NCBI GenBank assembly: GCA_030446955.1 | Contig: JAUJMG010000315.1 | Span: forward strand, 1 to 5,202 | DNA from: Thermomicrobiales bacterium | GTDB taxonomy: Bacteria > Chloroflexota > Chloroflexia > Thermomicrobiales > UBA6265 | DNA: 5,202 bases | Reading direction: 5' to 3' | Notes under the pieces: model-generated | What the model saw: only the letters and a program-made list of their open reading frames with translations | What the model was told of the DNA's origin: nothing | The model's database searches: none | Made by a program: the position numbers and the translations under genes | Shown here: positions 1 through 5,202 of the stretch, in pieces | How positions within the stretch are numbered: the first letter of the stretch is position 1 | Layout: each line of letters begins with the position of its first letter

Positions 1-1162
1 TCTCCATCACCTCCTCCGGGGTTCGGATCTCGCCGTAGGTCAACTCCTGGCTGCCAATCCACGAGGCGACAGAACGGCTGTCCTCCAAGCCCATCAGGAG
101 GCGACCCTTCCTCAGATCCTTGGTCCGCTGCAACTCCTCCGCCGGAACGGGCACATCCCGCAGCTTGCGCAACTCCTGGACGATGGCGCCGACCGTCTCC
201 TCAACCCGCTCCAAATCGGTGCCGGCGTAGACGACCCCCTGCCCCACGTCCTCGTAGGGGCGGAAGTACCCGTAGACGGAGTAGACCAGGCCACGCTTCT
301 CCCGAATCTCCTGGAAGAGGCGCGAACTCATCCCAGAAGAGAGGATTGCCTCGATGGTCGACTGCGCGTAGCGACGCTCGGTGCTGTAGGGCAGCGCCGG
401 CATCGCCAGACAGAGGTGGGCCTGCTCCGTCTCCCGCTCGACAAGACGCACCCGCGGCGCGTCCTGCCCAGTATCCGGTGCGGCCGCGTCGTACCCATCC
501 GGCTCGCCGACGGCGACAAGATCTCCAAAGCACCGCTCGGTCAGATCAACCACCTGGTCATGCCGGACATCACCCCCGGCCGCGACGACGAGGCGATCCG
601 GGCGGTAGTTACGGCGCCAGAAGTCGACCATCGCGTCCCGGTTGATCGCGCCGACTGTCTCTTCGGAGCCGGCAATGGAGCGGCCAACGGCGTGATTGCC
701 CCAGACGACCTCATCGATCAGCTCGTGGACCAGATCCTCTGGGGAGTCATTGATGGAGCGGATCTCTTCGAAGATGACGGAGCGCTCCTTGTCCAACTCA
801 GCCTGGTCGATTACCGAGTTGCGAATGATGTCGGCCAGGACATCGTAGGCAAGGGCAAAGTGGGTGCTGGGAACCTTGCACCAGTAGTTGGTCGACTCGC
901 GGCCGGTGGCGGCGTTGAGGATCCCACCGACACCCTCGATCTCCTGCGAGATCTGCATCGGATCCGGCCGCTTCTCCGTGCCCTTGAAGAGCATGTGCTC
1001 GAGAAAGTGGGAAACCCCGGCAATATCCGGCCGCTCGTAGCGGGAGCCGACACCGTAGTAGAAGATGAGGCTCGCGGAGCGAACGCCGGTCATCTCACCG
1101 GTCACAACGCGCACGCCATTGGCGAGGGTTGTCTTCTCGTAGAGCTTGGACATCGCGGGCAA
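1..1162 (-). CDS. M16 family zinc metallopeptidase (C-terminus beyond window)
   Basis: Inverzincin-type (pitrilysin/processing-peptidase) protease that should bind one zinc ion and cleave peptides. Numbering from the ATG at 1153, the inverted zinc motif HFLEH is at residues 49-53 (ligands His49 and His53, catalytic Glu52). The third ligand is Glu130 in ERSVIFEE, 77 residues after His53, with Glu123 seven residues before it, which is the family's usual spacing. The WGNHAVGRSIAG segment and the second-half motif SSRLFQEIREKRGLVYSVY (about residues 276-294) are also typical. Visible length is 384 residues from the ATG; single-chain bacterial members are about 420, so roughly 40 residues are probably missing at the window edge. 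I chose the TTG start at 1160-1162, in frame three codons upstream of the ATG, because AAAGGAG lies 8 nt before it but 17 nt before the ATG. No signal peptide is seen, so it is probably cytoplasmic. It follows the cinA-type gene on the same strand after an 84-bp gap. The natural substrate cannot be told from sequence. Confidence 0.93.
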   Translation of the reverse strand, partial: MPAMSKLYEKTTLANGVRVVTGEMTGVRSASLIFYYGVGSRYERPDIAGVSHFLEHMLFKGTEKRPDPMQISQEIEGVGGILNAATGRESTNYWCKVPSTHFALAYDVLADIIRNSVIDQAELDKERSVIFEEIRSINDSPEDLVHELIDEVVWGNHAVGRSIAGSEETVGAINRDAMVDFWRRNYRPDRLVVAAGGDVRHDQVVDLTERCFGDLVAVGEPDGYDAAAPDTGQDAPRVRLVERETEQAHLCLAMPALPYSTERRYAQSTIEAILSSGMSSRLFQEIREKRGLVYSVYGYFRPYEDVGQGVVYAGTDLERVEETVGAIVQELRKLRDVPVPAEELQRTKDLRKGRLLMGLEDSRSVASWIGSQELTYGEIRTPEEVME

Positions 1163-1170
1163 GGCTGCGG

Positions 1171-1177
1171 CTCCTTT
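1171..1177 (-). promoter_or_regulatory. Shine-Dalgarno of the M16 peptidase gene
   Basis: On the minus strand this reads AAAGGAG. It is 8 nt from an in-frame TTG (1162-1160) and 17 nt from the in-frame ATG (1153-1151), so spacing favours the TTG as the true start. Confidence 0.6.
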
Positions 1178-1219
1178 AGTGAATAGGGGATCAGCGATCG
1201 ACGCAGTTCAACTCATCTG

Positions 1220-1243
1220 GGGTTCCCGCGGCGTGACGAACCC
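1220..1243 (-). other. Small hairpin just after the cinA-type gene
   Basis: GGGTTC (1220-1225 on the plus strand) and GAACCC (1238-1243) form a perfect 6-bp stem with a 12-nt loop, starting three bases after the stop codon of the cinA-type gene. No T-tract follows, so it is at best a weak terminator or an mRNA 3'-end stabiliser; it may also be chance in GC-rich DNA. Confidence 0.25.
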
Positions 1244-1246
1244 TCC

Positions 1247-1813
1247 CTACGATTCGACAGGGTGCAAGACGGACAACCCCGCGTCGAGCGACTGTCCATC
1301 CCTCGATAGGGCAGCCTCGACGCGAGTCGCCAGCAGGGCGAGGGCGGCTTCGGCCGCAGCAGCGACGACCGACGCGCGGTCCCCAGGGAAGTGGTGCTCC
1401 TCGCAGACGGTGTCGGACGGGTCGGCCAACGCGATGTAGACCAGTCCAACAGGCTTGCGCGGGGTGCCGCCACCGGGTCCAGCGATACCGGTGGTTGAAA
1501 CAGCCATGTCGGCGCCAAAGGCGCGACGTGCCCCCTCGGCCATCGCCCTCGCGCAGGGCTCACTCACCGCGCCCGGGCGCTCCAGCACCTCCTGCGGCAC
1601 ACTCAGGAGCGCAGCCTTGGCGTCGTTCGCATAAGCGACGATGCTGCCCAGGAAGTAGGCGGAACTGCCGGCAACGGAGGTAATCCGATGGGCAATTTCG
1701 CCGCCGGTACATGATTCCGCCGCTGCAAGAGTGAAGCGTGGTGACTCGGCGAGCCAGGCATTGAGCCGGCTCTCGGGCGTCTCCGTGTGCGGAGACGCTG
1801 TCTGAGGCTCCAT
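1247..1813 (-). CDS. pncC: CinA C-terminal-domain protein, probable nicotinamide-nucleotide amidohydrolase PncC
   Basis: Stand-alone CinA_C domain (188 aa). Characterised members deamidate nicotinamide mononucleotide to nicotinate mononucleotide plus ammonia, recycling the NMN released by NAD-dependent DNA ligase. The sequence shows AAAESCTGGEIAHRIT (about residues 30-45), GSSAYFLGSIVAYANDAK (49-66), GAVSEP and TGIAGPGGGTPRKPVGLVYIA (108-128). Ser51, Tyr61, Lys66 and Thr108 keep the spacing of the family's active-site Ser, Tyr, Lys and Thr, so the enzyme is probably active. The N-terminal MoCF/COG1058 domain of full-length CinA is absent. I chose the ATG at 1813 because upstream in-frame sequence (open to 1939) is low-complexity and unlike the family; even so, the start leaves about 20 residues more than usual before the domain and has no clear Shine-Dalgarno. 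It lies 171 bp after modB on the same strand. The domain assignment is firm; the enzymatic function is from family knowledge. Confidence 0.92.
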   Translation of the reverse strand: MEPQTASPHTETPESRLNAWLAESPRFTLAAAESCTGGEIAHRITSVAGSSAYFLGSIVAYANDAKAALLSVPQEVLERPGAVSEPCARAMAEGARRAFGADMAVSTTGIAGPGGGTPRKPVGLVYIALADPSDTVCEEHHFPGDRASVVAAAAEAALALLATRVEAALSRDGQSLDAGLSVLHPVES

Positions 1814-1885
1814 TCCGGTGCTGTCCGTCCCGCTTCCCTCGCCGCTCTCCGAGCCATTCCGGGTCGGACATCTTCCCGATGGGCG

Positions 1886-1891
1886 AGTATA
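1886..1891 (-). promoter_or_regulatory. Possible -10 box before the cinA-type gene
   Basis: The minus strand reads TATACT, a close match to the TATAAT consensus, in the gap between modB and the cinA-type gene. It would give a leader of about 65 nt before the ATG at 1813. No convincing -35 box lies 16-18 bp upstream, so this is tentative. Confidence 0.3.
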
Positions 1892-1984
1892 GCGCACCGT
1901 CGATTGCCACCATCCGATCCGGCGCTCCCGCCATCTCATGTAGGAGCGATGCGCCCGGCTCCCGGCTGGAATGCCGACGATCTG

Positions 1985-2809
1985 CTATCGCCAGACCCCC
2001 TCCTGCCCACGCTCGCCGACGAGACGAACGCCGAGCAAGACCAGCAGCGATGCGCCAAGCAGGACGGCGGCGAGAAGGAGAGCGCTTGGCAGATCCCCAG
2101 CCTCGAATCGTCCATAGACGGCCAACGGCATCGTTTGGGTCCGGCCCGGATAATTGCCGGCAAACAGGATGGTCGCTCCAAACTCACCCACCGCCCGAGC
2201 CCAGGCCAGGACCGCTCCAGCTATCAGACTAGGTCGGGCCAATGGTACGGTGACCGTGCGGAAGACGCGCGGCGGGGAAGCTCCTAGGCCGGCGGCTGCC
2301 TCCTCAAGCACCCGGTCCACCCGGGCAAAACCCGCCCGGGCGGCGCGAACGTAGAAGGGCACGGCGACGAAGACCTGCGCCAGCACCACGGCCGCCGTCG
2401 TGAACCCGACCGTGATCCCCATCTCTGCCAGCGGCCCCCCCACCACCCCCCGACGACCGAACGCCATCAAGAGCGCTAGGCCGGCGACGGCCGGAGGAAG
2501 CACCATTGGCACGTCAATGAGGGCATCGACCAGCGCCGCACCGGGGAAACGTCGTCGGGCAAGCAGGTACGCCAGCGGGGTGCCGAACGCGAGCACGACG
2601 GCAAGAGCAACCCCGGAGGTCAACAGCGTGAGCGTCAGGGCACGCCACAGGATCTCCGTGGTTTCGGACGTAAATGCATGCCGATCTCCCACCGCCCGAG
2701 CGAGCAACGCGCCAAGCGGGACGAGGAGAAAGAGGACCAATGCGGCTGCGGCAAGCCCGGCGGCCGTGACAGCGGCACGGCGCACGAAGTCCGCCTGAGG
2801 CGCTGCCAT
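1985..2809 (-). CDS. modB: Molybdate ABC transporter permease ModB
   Basis: Inner-membrane channel subunit of a molybdate importer (274 aa). Several hydrophobic membrane segments are visible (about residues 12-40, 58-84, 92-117, 135-158, 193-207 and 241-264). The cytoplasmic EAA loop that docks the ATPase is present: EEAAAGLGASPP then VTVPLARP (169-192). The signature RAVGEFGAT followed by FAGNYPGRTQTMPLAVY (205-232) is characteristic of ModB and separates it from sulfate permeases, which lack the PGRTQTMPLA stretch. I chose the ATG at 2809, which places the first membrane helix near the N-terminus as in the family. The frame stays open to a TTG at 2926, which would add 39 hydrophilic residues; neither start has a good Shine-Dalgarno. 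It lies 141 bp after the modA stop (24 bp if the TTG is used), same strand, presumably co-transcribed from the modA promoter. No modC ATPase gene follows; the next gene is cinA-type. Confidence 0.95.
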   Translation of the reverse strand: MAAPQADFVRRAAVTAAGLAAAALVLFLLVPLGALLARAVGDRHAFTSETTEILWRALTLTLLTSGVALAVVLAFGTPLAYLLARRRFPGAALVDALIDVPMVLPPAVAGLALLMAFGRRGVVGGPLAEMGITVGFTTAAVVLAQVFVAVPFYVRAARAGFARVDRVLEEAAAGLGASPPRVFRTVTVPLARPSLIAGAVLAWARAVGEFGATILFAGNYPGRTQTMPLAVYGRFEAGDLPSALLLAAVLLGASLLVLLGVRLVGERGQEGVWR

Positions 2810-2950
2810 ATCGCGCGGGGGTTGCTCGGACTGAGAGGAGATGGGGGGCAGAGCGGGCGCCCAGTTCGCGCTCTTATGCCTCGGCTGCGCCCGCGCTTCT
2901 CGCCCGTCCACCCACTCCCTCGTCAATAGCGCCGCAACGGGAATCTGATC

Positions 2951-3892
2951 CTATGGAATCGGCTCAAAGCCGAACGCTTGGAGCGTTGCCTGCCCCTCAG
3001 GAGCAAGCAGGTAGGCGATGAATACCTGCGCCAAGGAGGGATCCCCGCCTCGCACTGGAGCAATCGGGTATGTCGCAATCACATTGACCGCCGGCGGGAT
3101 CTCCACCACCGCGACCGCTCCGGCCACGTCCGGCGTCAGGTCTGTTTCGTACACGATCCCGGCGTCCGCCTCACCAAGCCGGACCTTCGCGAGCACTGCC
3201 TTCACATTGTTCTCTTCGGAGGCGACGTTGGCGACCACCCGCCCGACGAAGTCTGCTCCGTAGGTGACAGGATCCGAACCCATCGCGCAGATGACATCCC
3301 AGGCGTACCGACCGACGGGGACGTCCGGGGCAGCCAAAACCAGCCTCAGCCCTGGTGCAGCAAGATCGGCAGCGGTTCGGACGCCGCCCGGGTTGTCATG
3401 GGGCACGACAATCACCAGACGGTTCTGGGTGAAGTGAACCGGCTCTCCCTCCACGACACCGGCGGCAATGGCAGCGTCCATGGGCTCCTGACCCGCGGAG
3501 GCGAAGACGTCAGCCGTCGCGCCTTCGCGCAACTGGGTGACGAGCGCCTGCGAGCCAGCAAAGTTGTACTCCACCGTCAGCCCAAGATACGCCGCTTCCA
3601 GCTCGTCACCGATCCGGTTGAACGCGTCCGTGAGCGACGCGGCAGCGAAGACCGTCAAGGTGCCACCCTCGGCCGGAATCGGCAGCGGCACGGAGGGAGA
3701 CGCCTCTGCCGTCACCCCGGTAGCCGGCGTGCTCCCCACCGCAAGGGGTGTAGCCCTCCCCTCGCAGCGGCTCTCCACCGTCTGCGCCAAGACCACGCGG
3801 CTGGTGGCCGATACCGTGACTCCGCTTACGCCAAGGGCGACCGACAATACGCCAACAAGGAGGAGCAGCCACCTCCCAAACGCTCGGTGCAC
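2951..3892 (-). CDS. modA: Molybdate ABC transporter substrate-binding protein ModA
   Basis: Extracytoplasmic protein that captures molybdate (and often tungstate) and delivers it to ModB (313 aa). Residues 8-29 form a hydrophobic signal segment after basic MHRAFGRW, with a possible signal peptidase site after VSA (27-29). There is no lipobox. Residues 40-78 are a Thr/Pro/Ala-rich spacer, then the domain starts at TLTVFAAASLTDAFNRIG. Other family marks are FAGSQALVTQLREGATADV (111-129), NRLVIVVPHDNP (157-168), VPVGRYA (191-197) and GEADAGIVYETD (240-251). By alignment from memory to E. coli ModA, the oxyanion contacts correspond to Ser86, Ser114, Val193, Val230 and Tyr248, all compatible with binding. 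The start is GTG with GGAGG 6 nt upstream. It has its own promoter and a palindromic operator-like site, and leads modB on the same strand. Two cysteines (43 and 202) are present. Confidence 0.97.
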   Translation of the reverse strand: MHRAFGRWLLLLVGVLSVALGVSGVTVSATSRVVLAQTVESRCEGRATPLAVGSTPATGVTAEASPSVPLPIPAEGGTLTVFAAASLTDAFNRIGDELEAAYLGLTVEYNFAGSQALVTQLREGATADVFASAGQEPMDAAIAAGVVEGEPVHFTQNRLVIVVPHDNPGGVRTAADLAAPGLRLVLAAPDVPVGRYAWDVICAMGSDPVTYGADFVGRVVANVASEENNVKAVLAKVRLGEADAGIVYETDLTPDVAGAVAVVEIPPAVNVIATYPIAPVRGGDPSLAQVFIAYLLAPEGQATLQAFGFEPIP

Positions 3893-3898
3893 GCCTCG

Positions 3899-3903
3899 CC
3901 TCC
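3899..3903 (-). promoter_or_regulatory. Shine-Dalgarno of modA
   Basis: The minus strand reads GGAGG, 6 nt before the GTG at 3892-3890. It fixes this GTG as the modA start even though it is not an ATG. Confidence 0.8.
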
Positions 3904-3937
3904 GTCAACGCCACGGCGCGGGCTGCCCCCGCCCTCA

Positions 3938-3954
3938 TAGTCAATCATTGACTA
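3938..3954. promoter_or_regulatory. Perfect 17-bp palindrome, candidate operator of modA
   Basis: TAGTCAAT-C-ATTGACTA: 8-bp perfect arms around one central base, 12 of 17 positions A/T in otherwise GC-rich DNA. It begins 11 bp after the proposed modA -10 box, so it spans roughly +5 to +20 of the transcript, a usual place for a repressor site. It does not show the TATAT-type half-sites known for ModE. The binding protein is unknown; the PadR-family regulator encoded directly upstream is the simplest candidate. No second copy was noticed in the window. Confidence 0.65.
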
Positions 3955-3965
3955 GCCCGACCGGG

Positions 3966-3994
3966 AGCGTAGGCCGCTGGCGACGCGGTGTCAA
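3966..3994 (-). promoter_or_regulatory. modA promoter, sigma-70 type
   Basis: The minus strand carries TTGACA (3994-3989, a perfect -35 match), a 17-bp spacer, and TACGCT (3971-3966; keeps the key TA and final T of the -10 box). Transcription would start near 3958-3960, about 67 nt before the GTG of modA. The promoter lies 74 bp after the padR stop codon, so modAB can be expressed separately from padR. Confidence 0.65.
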
Positions 3995-4068
3995 GCCCAG
4001 CGGTGCACTGCTCCGTGCCCTATCCCTTTTTCCCGGATGAGGTCCTGTCCAGAACGCTTCCCGCCGGC

Positions 4069-4632
4069 TCACCCTCCCGTGTGCGCCAGCCACCTAACGG
4101 CGGCCTGGGTTTGCGCCAAGCGCAACTCCAGCACACGGCGGGAAAAGACTAGGTCAGGGGTGCCTGCGTCACTGTCGGCTAGGGCGGCGAGCTGCGCGAC
4201 AAGGGAGGCCTCCAGGCGGCGGCAGGTGTCGAGTTGGCCGGCAAGGAGGAGGGAGGCCAGGTCCGGGTCCAGCCGCTGAGCCAGGTAGAGCTTGACCAGG
4301 AACTCTAGCCGGATCTCCCGCGTGTGAGCGACCGGCTCCGCAAGCCAGCGGCGCAGTTCGGCACGGCCTGCCGCAGTGATCTGGTACACCTGGCGGGCAG
4401 GTCGCGTTCCTTGGGGCTCGATGTTGGCCGTCGCCCAACCGGCTCGGGCGAGGCGCTTGAGATGGTGGTAGAGCATCGCCGGCTCCAGGTGGATCACCTG
4501 GGCCAGTGGCTGGTCATCACCGAAGTGGCGAGCTAAGTCATATCCATGGCTCGAGCCGTCATCCAATTCCAGCAAGCCGAGGATGGCATGGGCCGCCGTT
4601 GGAACGCTCGTCGACCCCGTCGGCTTTCTCAT
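4069..4632 (-). CDS. PadR-family transcriptional regulator
   Basis: Dimeric winged-helix DNA-binding protein, 187 aa from the ATG at 4632, a usual PadR length. The N-terminal winged helix spans about residues 14-98: AILGLLELDDGSSHGYDLARHF, the recognition-helix region EPAMLYHHLKRLARAGW (50-66), then the wing QVYQITAAGRAELRRWL (81-97). Residues 105-185 are the alpha-helical C-terminal dimerisation/sensor part (Vir_act_alpha_C type) with REIRLEFLVKLYLAQRLDP. It has no molbindin (MOP) domain, so it is not a ModE. The frame stays open upstream to 4854, with another ATG at 4752 that would add 40 residues of unpatterned sequence; no start has a clear Shine-Dalgarno, and I chose the one giving family length. 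It sits between a CNNM-type gene (193 bp upstream) and the modA promoter, same strand. The target and ligand are unknown; control of modAB is an inference from position. Confidence 0.9.
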   Translation of the reverse strand: MRKPTGSTSVPTAAHAILGLLELDDGSSHGYDLARHFGDDQPLAQVIHLEPAMLYHHLKRLARAGWATANIEPQGTRPARQVYQITAAGRAELRRWLAEPVAHTREIRLEFLVKLYLAQRLDPDLASLLLAGQLDTCRRLEASLVAQLAALADSDAGTPDLVFSRRVLELRLAQTQAAVRWLAHTGG

Positions 4633-4825
4633 GAAGGGGTCGGTCGCATGGCATTCAGACGAGGCGGGACCGTCCGCGCTCGCCCCGCCAGCCGCGTCAT
4701 CCTGTGAAATGAGTTTCGGCCCCGGTCGCCCAGACAGATCCTCCTCCCGCATGATGGATAGCGGACCAGAGGCGGCACGATGCCGATTGGGCAGACTCCC
4801 CCCTACCAGGATCGTGCGGGACCCA
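4633..4825. other. Gap between CNNM-type gene and padR
   Basis: This 193-bp stretch is open in the padR frame but the encoded residues (rich in Gly, Ala, Ser, Pro and Asp) resemble no domain I know. I see no convincing promoter, no T-tract terminator and no copy of the modA palindrome. A short CGGCA-TCG-TGCCG inverted repeat near 4776-4788 is the only structure and may be chance. Confidence 0.4.
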
Positions 4826-5202
4826 TCACGAACTGCTGTGAGTGACCATCCCATCAGGGGTCTCGGTCAGGACAACGTCGTCCCCCGGCCGCGGGAGGAC
4901 CCGCACCCGTGCCACCCGTAGGCCGTCCAGTTCCTCAACCCGGAGACACTGACCCGATGGGGCCGTAATCTCGTCGCCGACCTCTGCAGGGCGGCCGAGG
5001 GCGCTAAAGACGTAGCCCCCGACGGTATCGACGTCGAACTTCTCCTGGTCCAGCTCAAGGCTGAGGTACTCCCGCGCCTCGACCAGCGTGGTCAGGCCAT
5101 CCAAGAGCAAGCTGCCGTCGGGTTCCACGGTCGGCTCCGGATCGTCGACCTCACCCTCGTCCTGGATCTCACCCACCAGGCTTTCGACCAGGTCCTCAAG
5201 GG
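4826..5202 (-). CDS. CNNM/HlyC-CorC-type CBS-domain membrane protein, C-terminal part
   Basis: The last 124 residues of a longer protein whose N-terminal part lies beyond the window. The visible sequence opens with LEDLVESLVGEIQDEGE, the usual junction between the CBS-domain pair and the C-terminal CorC/HlyC (transporter-associated) domain. That domain follows: DGSLLLDGLTTLVEAREYL, then FDVDTVGGYVFSALGRPAEVGD and VEELDGLRVARVRVLP. Family members have an N-terminal CNNM (DUF21) membrane domain, two CBS domains and this small domain; they are linked to magnesium/cobalt efflux and often annotated as hemolysins, though the haemolytic role is doubtful. Soluble CorC-type proteins share the same tail, so the membrane part is assumed, not seen. 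It ends in a short acidic/polar tail and a TGA stop at 4828-4826, 193 bp before padR on the same strand. Confidence 0.9.
   Translation of the reverse strand, partial: LEDLVESLVGEIQDEGEVDDPEPTVEPDGSLLLDGLTTLVEAREYLSLELDQEKFDVDTVGGYVFSALGRPAEVGDEITAPSGQCLRVEELDGLRVARVRVLPRPGDDVVLTETPDGMVTHSSS

Noticed and set aside
416..1186. 256-codon plus-strand open frame opposite the M16 gene
   Set aside because: It is a GC-driven mirror of the M16 gene: the minus strand encodes a complete set of M16 zinc-site motifs, and the plus-strand product resembles no known domain.
1170..1205. TTGAAC and TATTCA as a promoter for the M16 gene
   Set aside because: The two boxes are about 20 bp apart, and TATTCA overlaps the region next to the Shine-Dalgarno; the spacing is outside the usual 16-18 bp.
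1921..1955. Overlapping GGCGCTCC / GGAGC / GCGCC inverted repeats between modB and the cinA-type gene
   Set aside because: The stem is interrupted by a bulge, has a long loop and no T-tract; not convincing as a terminator or operator.
2320..2340. Perfect 7-bp GC hairpin (CCCGGGC, 7-nt loop, GCCCGGG)
   Set aside because: It lies inside modB coding sequence for a conserved Arg/Ala-rich loop; no T-tract and not at a gene end, so probably a by-product of codon use.
2810..2926. A molybdenum-cofactor riboswitch in the modA-modB spacer
   Set aside because: Only short GC palindromes (such as GGGCGCCC) are seen; I could not recognise the conserved riboswitch core.
2978..3940. 320-codon plus-strand open frame opposite modA
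   Set aside because: Arg/His-rich composition with no domain; modA on the other strand is unmistakable.

Overview
The window is a GC-rich bacterial segment carrying six protein genes, all on the minus strand. Genomic order therefore runs from high to low coordinates: (1) the C-terminal end of a CNNM/HlyC-type CBS-domain membrane protein (4826-5202, cut by the window edge); (2) a PadR-family transcriptional regulator (4069-4632); (3) modA, the molybdate-binding protein of an ABC importer (2951-3892); (4) modB, its permease (1985-2809); (5) a stand-alone CinA C-terminal-domain protein, probably the NMN amidohydrolase PncC (1247-1813); (6) an M16 zinc peptidase (1-1162, its last residues lost at the window edge). 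No RNA gene, insertion sequence, CRISPR array or plasmid/phage gene is visible.

The organism is not identified by any marker gene. High GC, GTG and TTG start codons next to good Shine-Dalgarno sequences, and a ModA with a long Thr/Pro/Ala-rich spacer but no lipobox would fit a Gram-positive-type or Chloroflexota (Thermomicrobia-like) bacterium. This is inference, with modest confidence.

The coherent unit is padR-modA-modB. ModA would capture molybdate outside the membrane and pass it to ModB; the ATPase ModC that should power uptake is not next to modB in this window. modA has its own recognisable promoter just after padR: a consensus TTGACA -35 box, a 17-bp spacer and a TACGCT -10 box. Directly downstream of it lies a perfect 17-bp palindrome (8-bp arms, 1-bp centre) at about the expected transcription start, which looks like a repressor operator. 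The adjacent PadR protein is the simplest candidate to bind it. That would be a molybdate-uptake switch different from the classical ModE repressor, but the link is an inference from position only.

The remaining genes look like ordinary housekeeping functions: NMN recycling, a zinc peptidase and a CBS-domain transport-type protein. Gaps between genes are all under 200 bp; apart from the modA promoter/operator they hold only weak signals (a possible -10 box before the cinA gene, a small hairpin after it). No strong intrinsic terminator with a T-tract was found.
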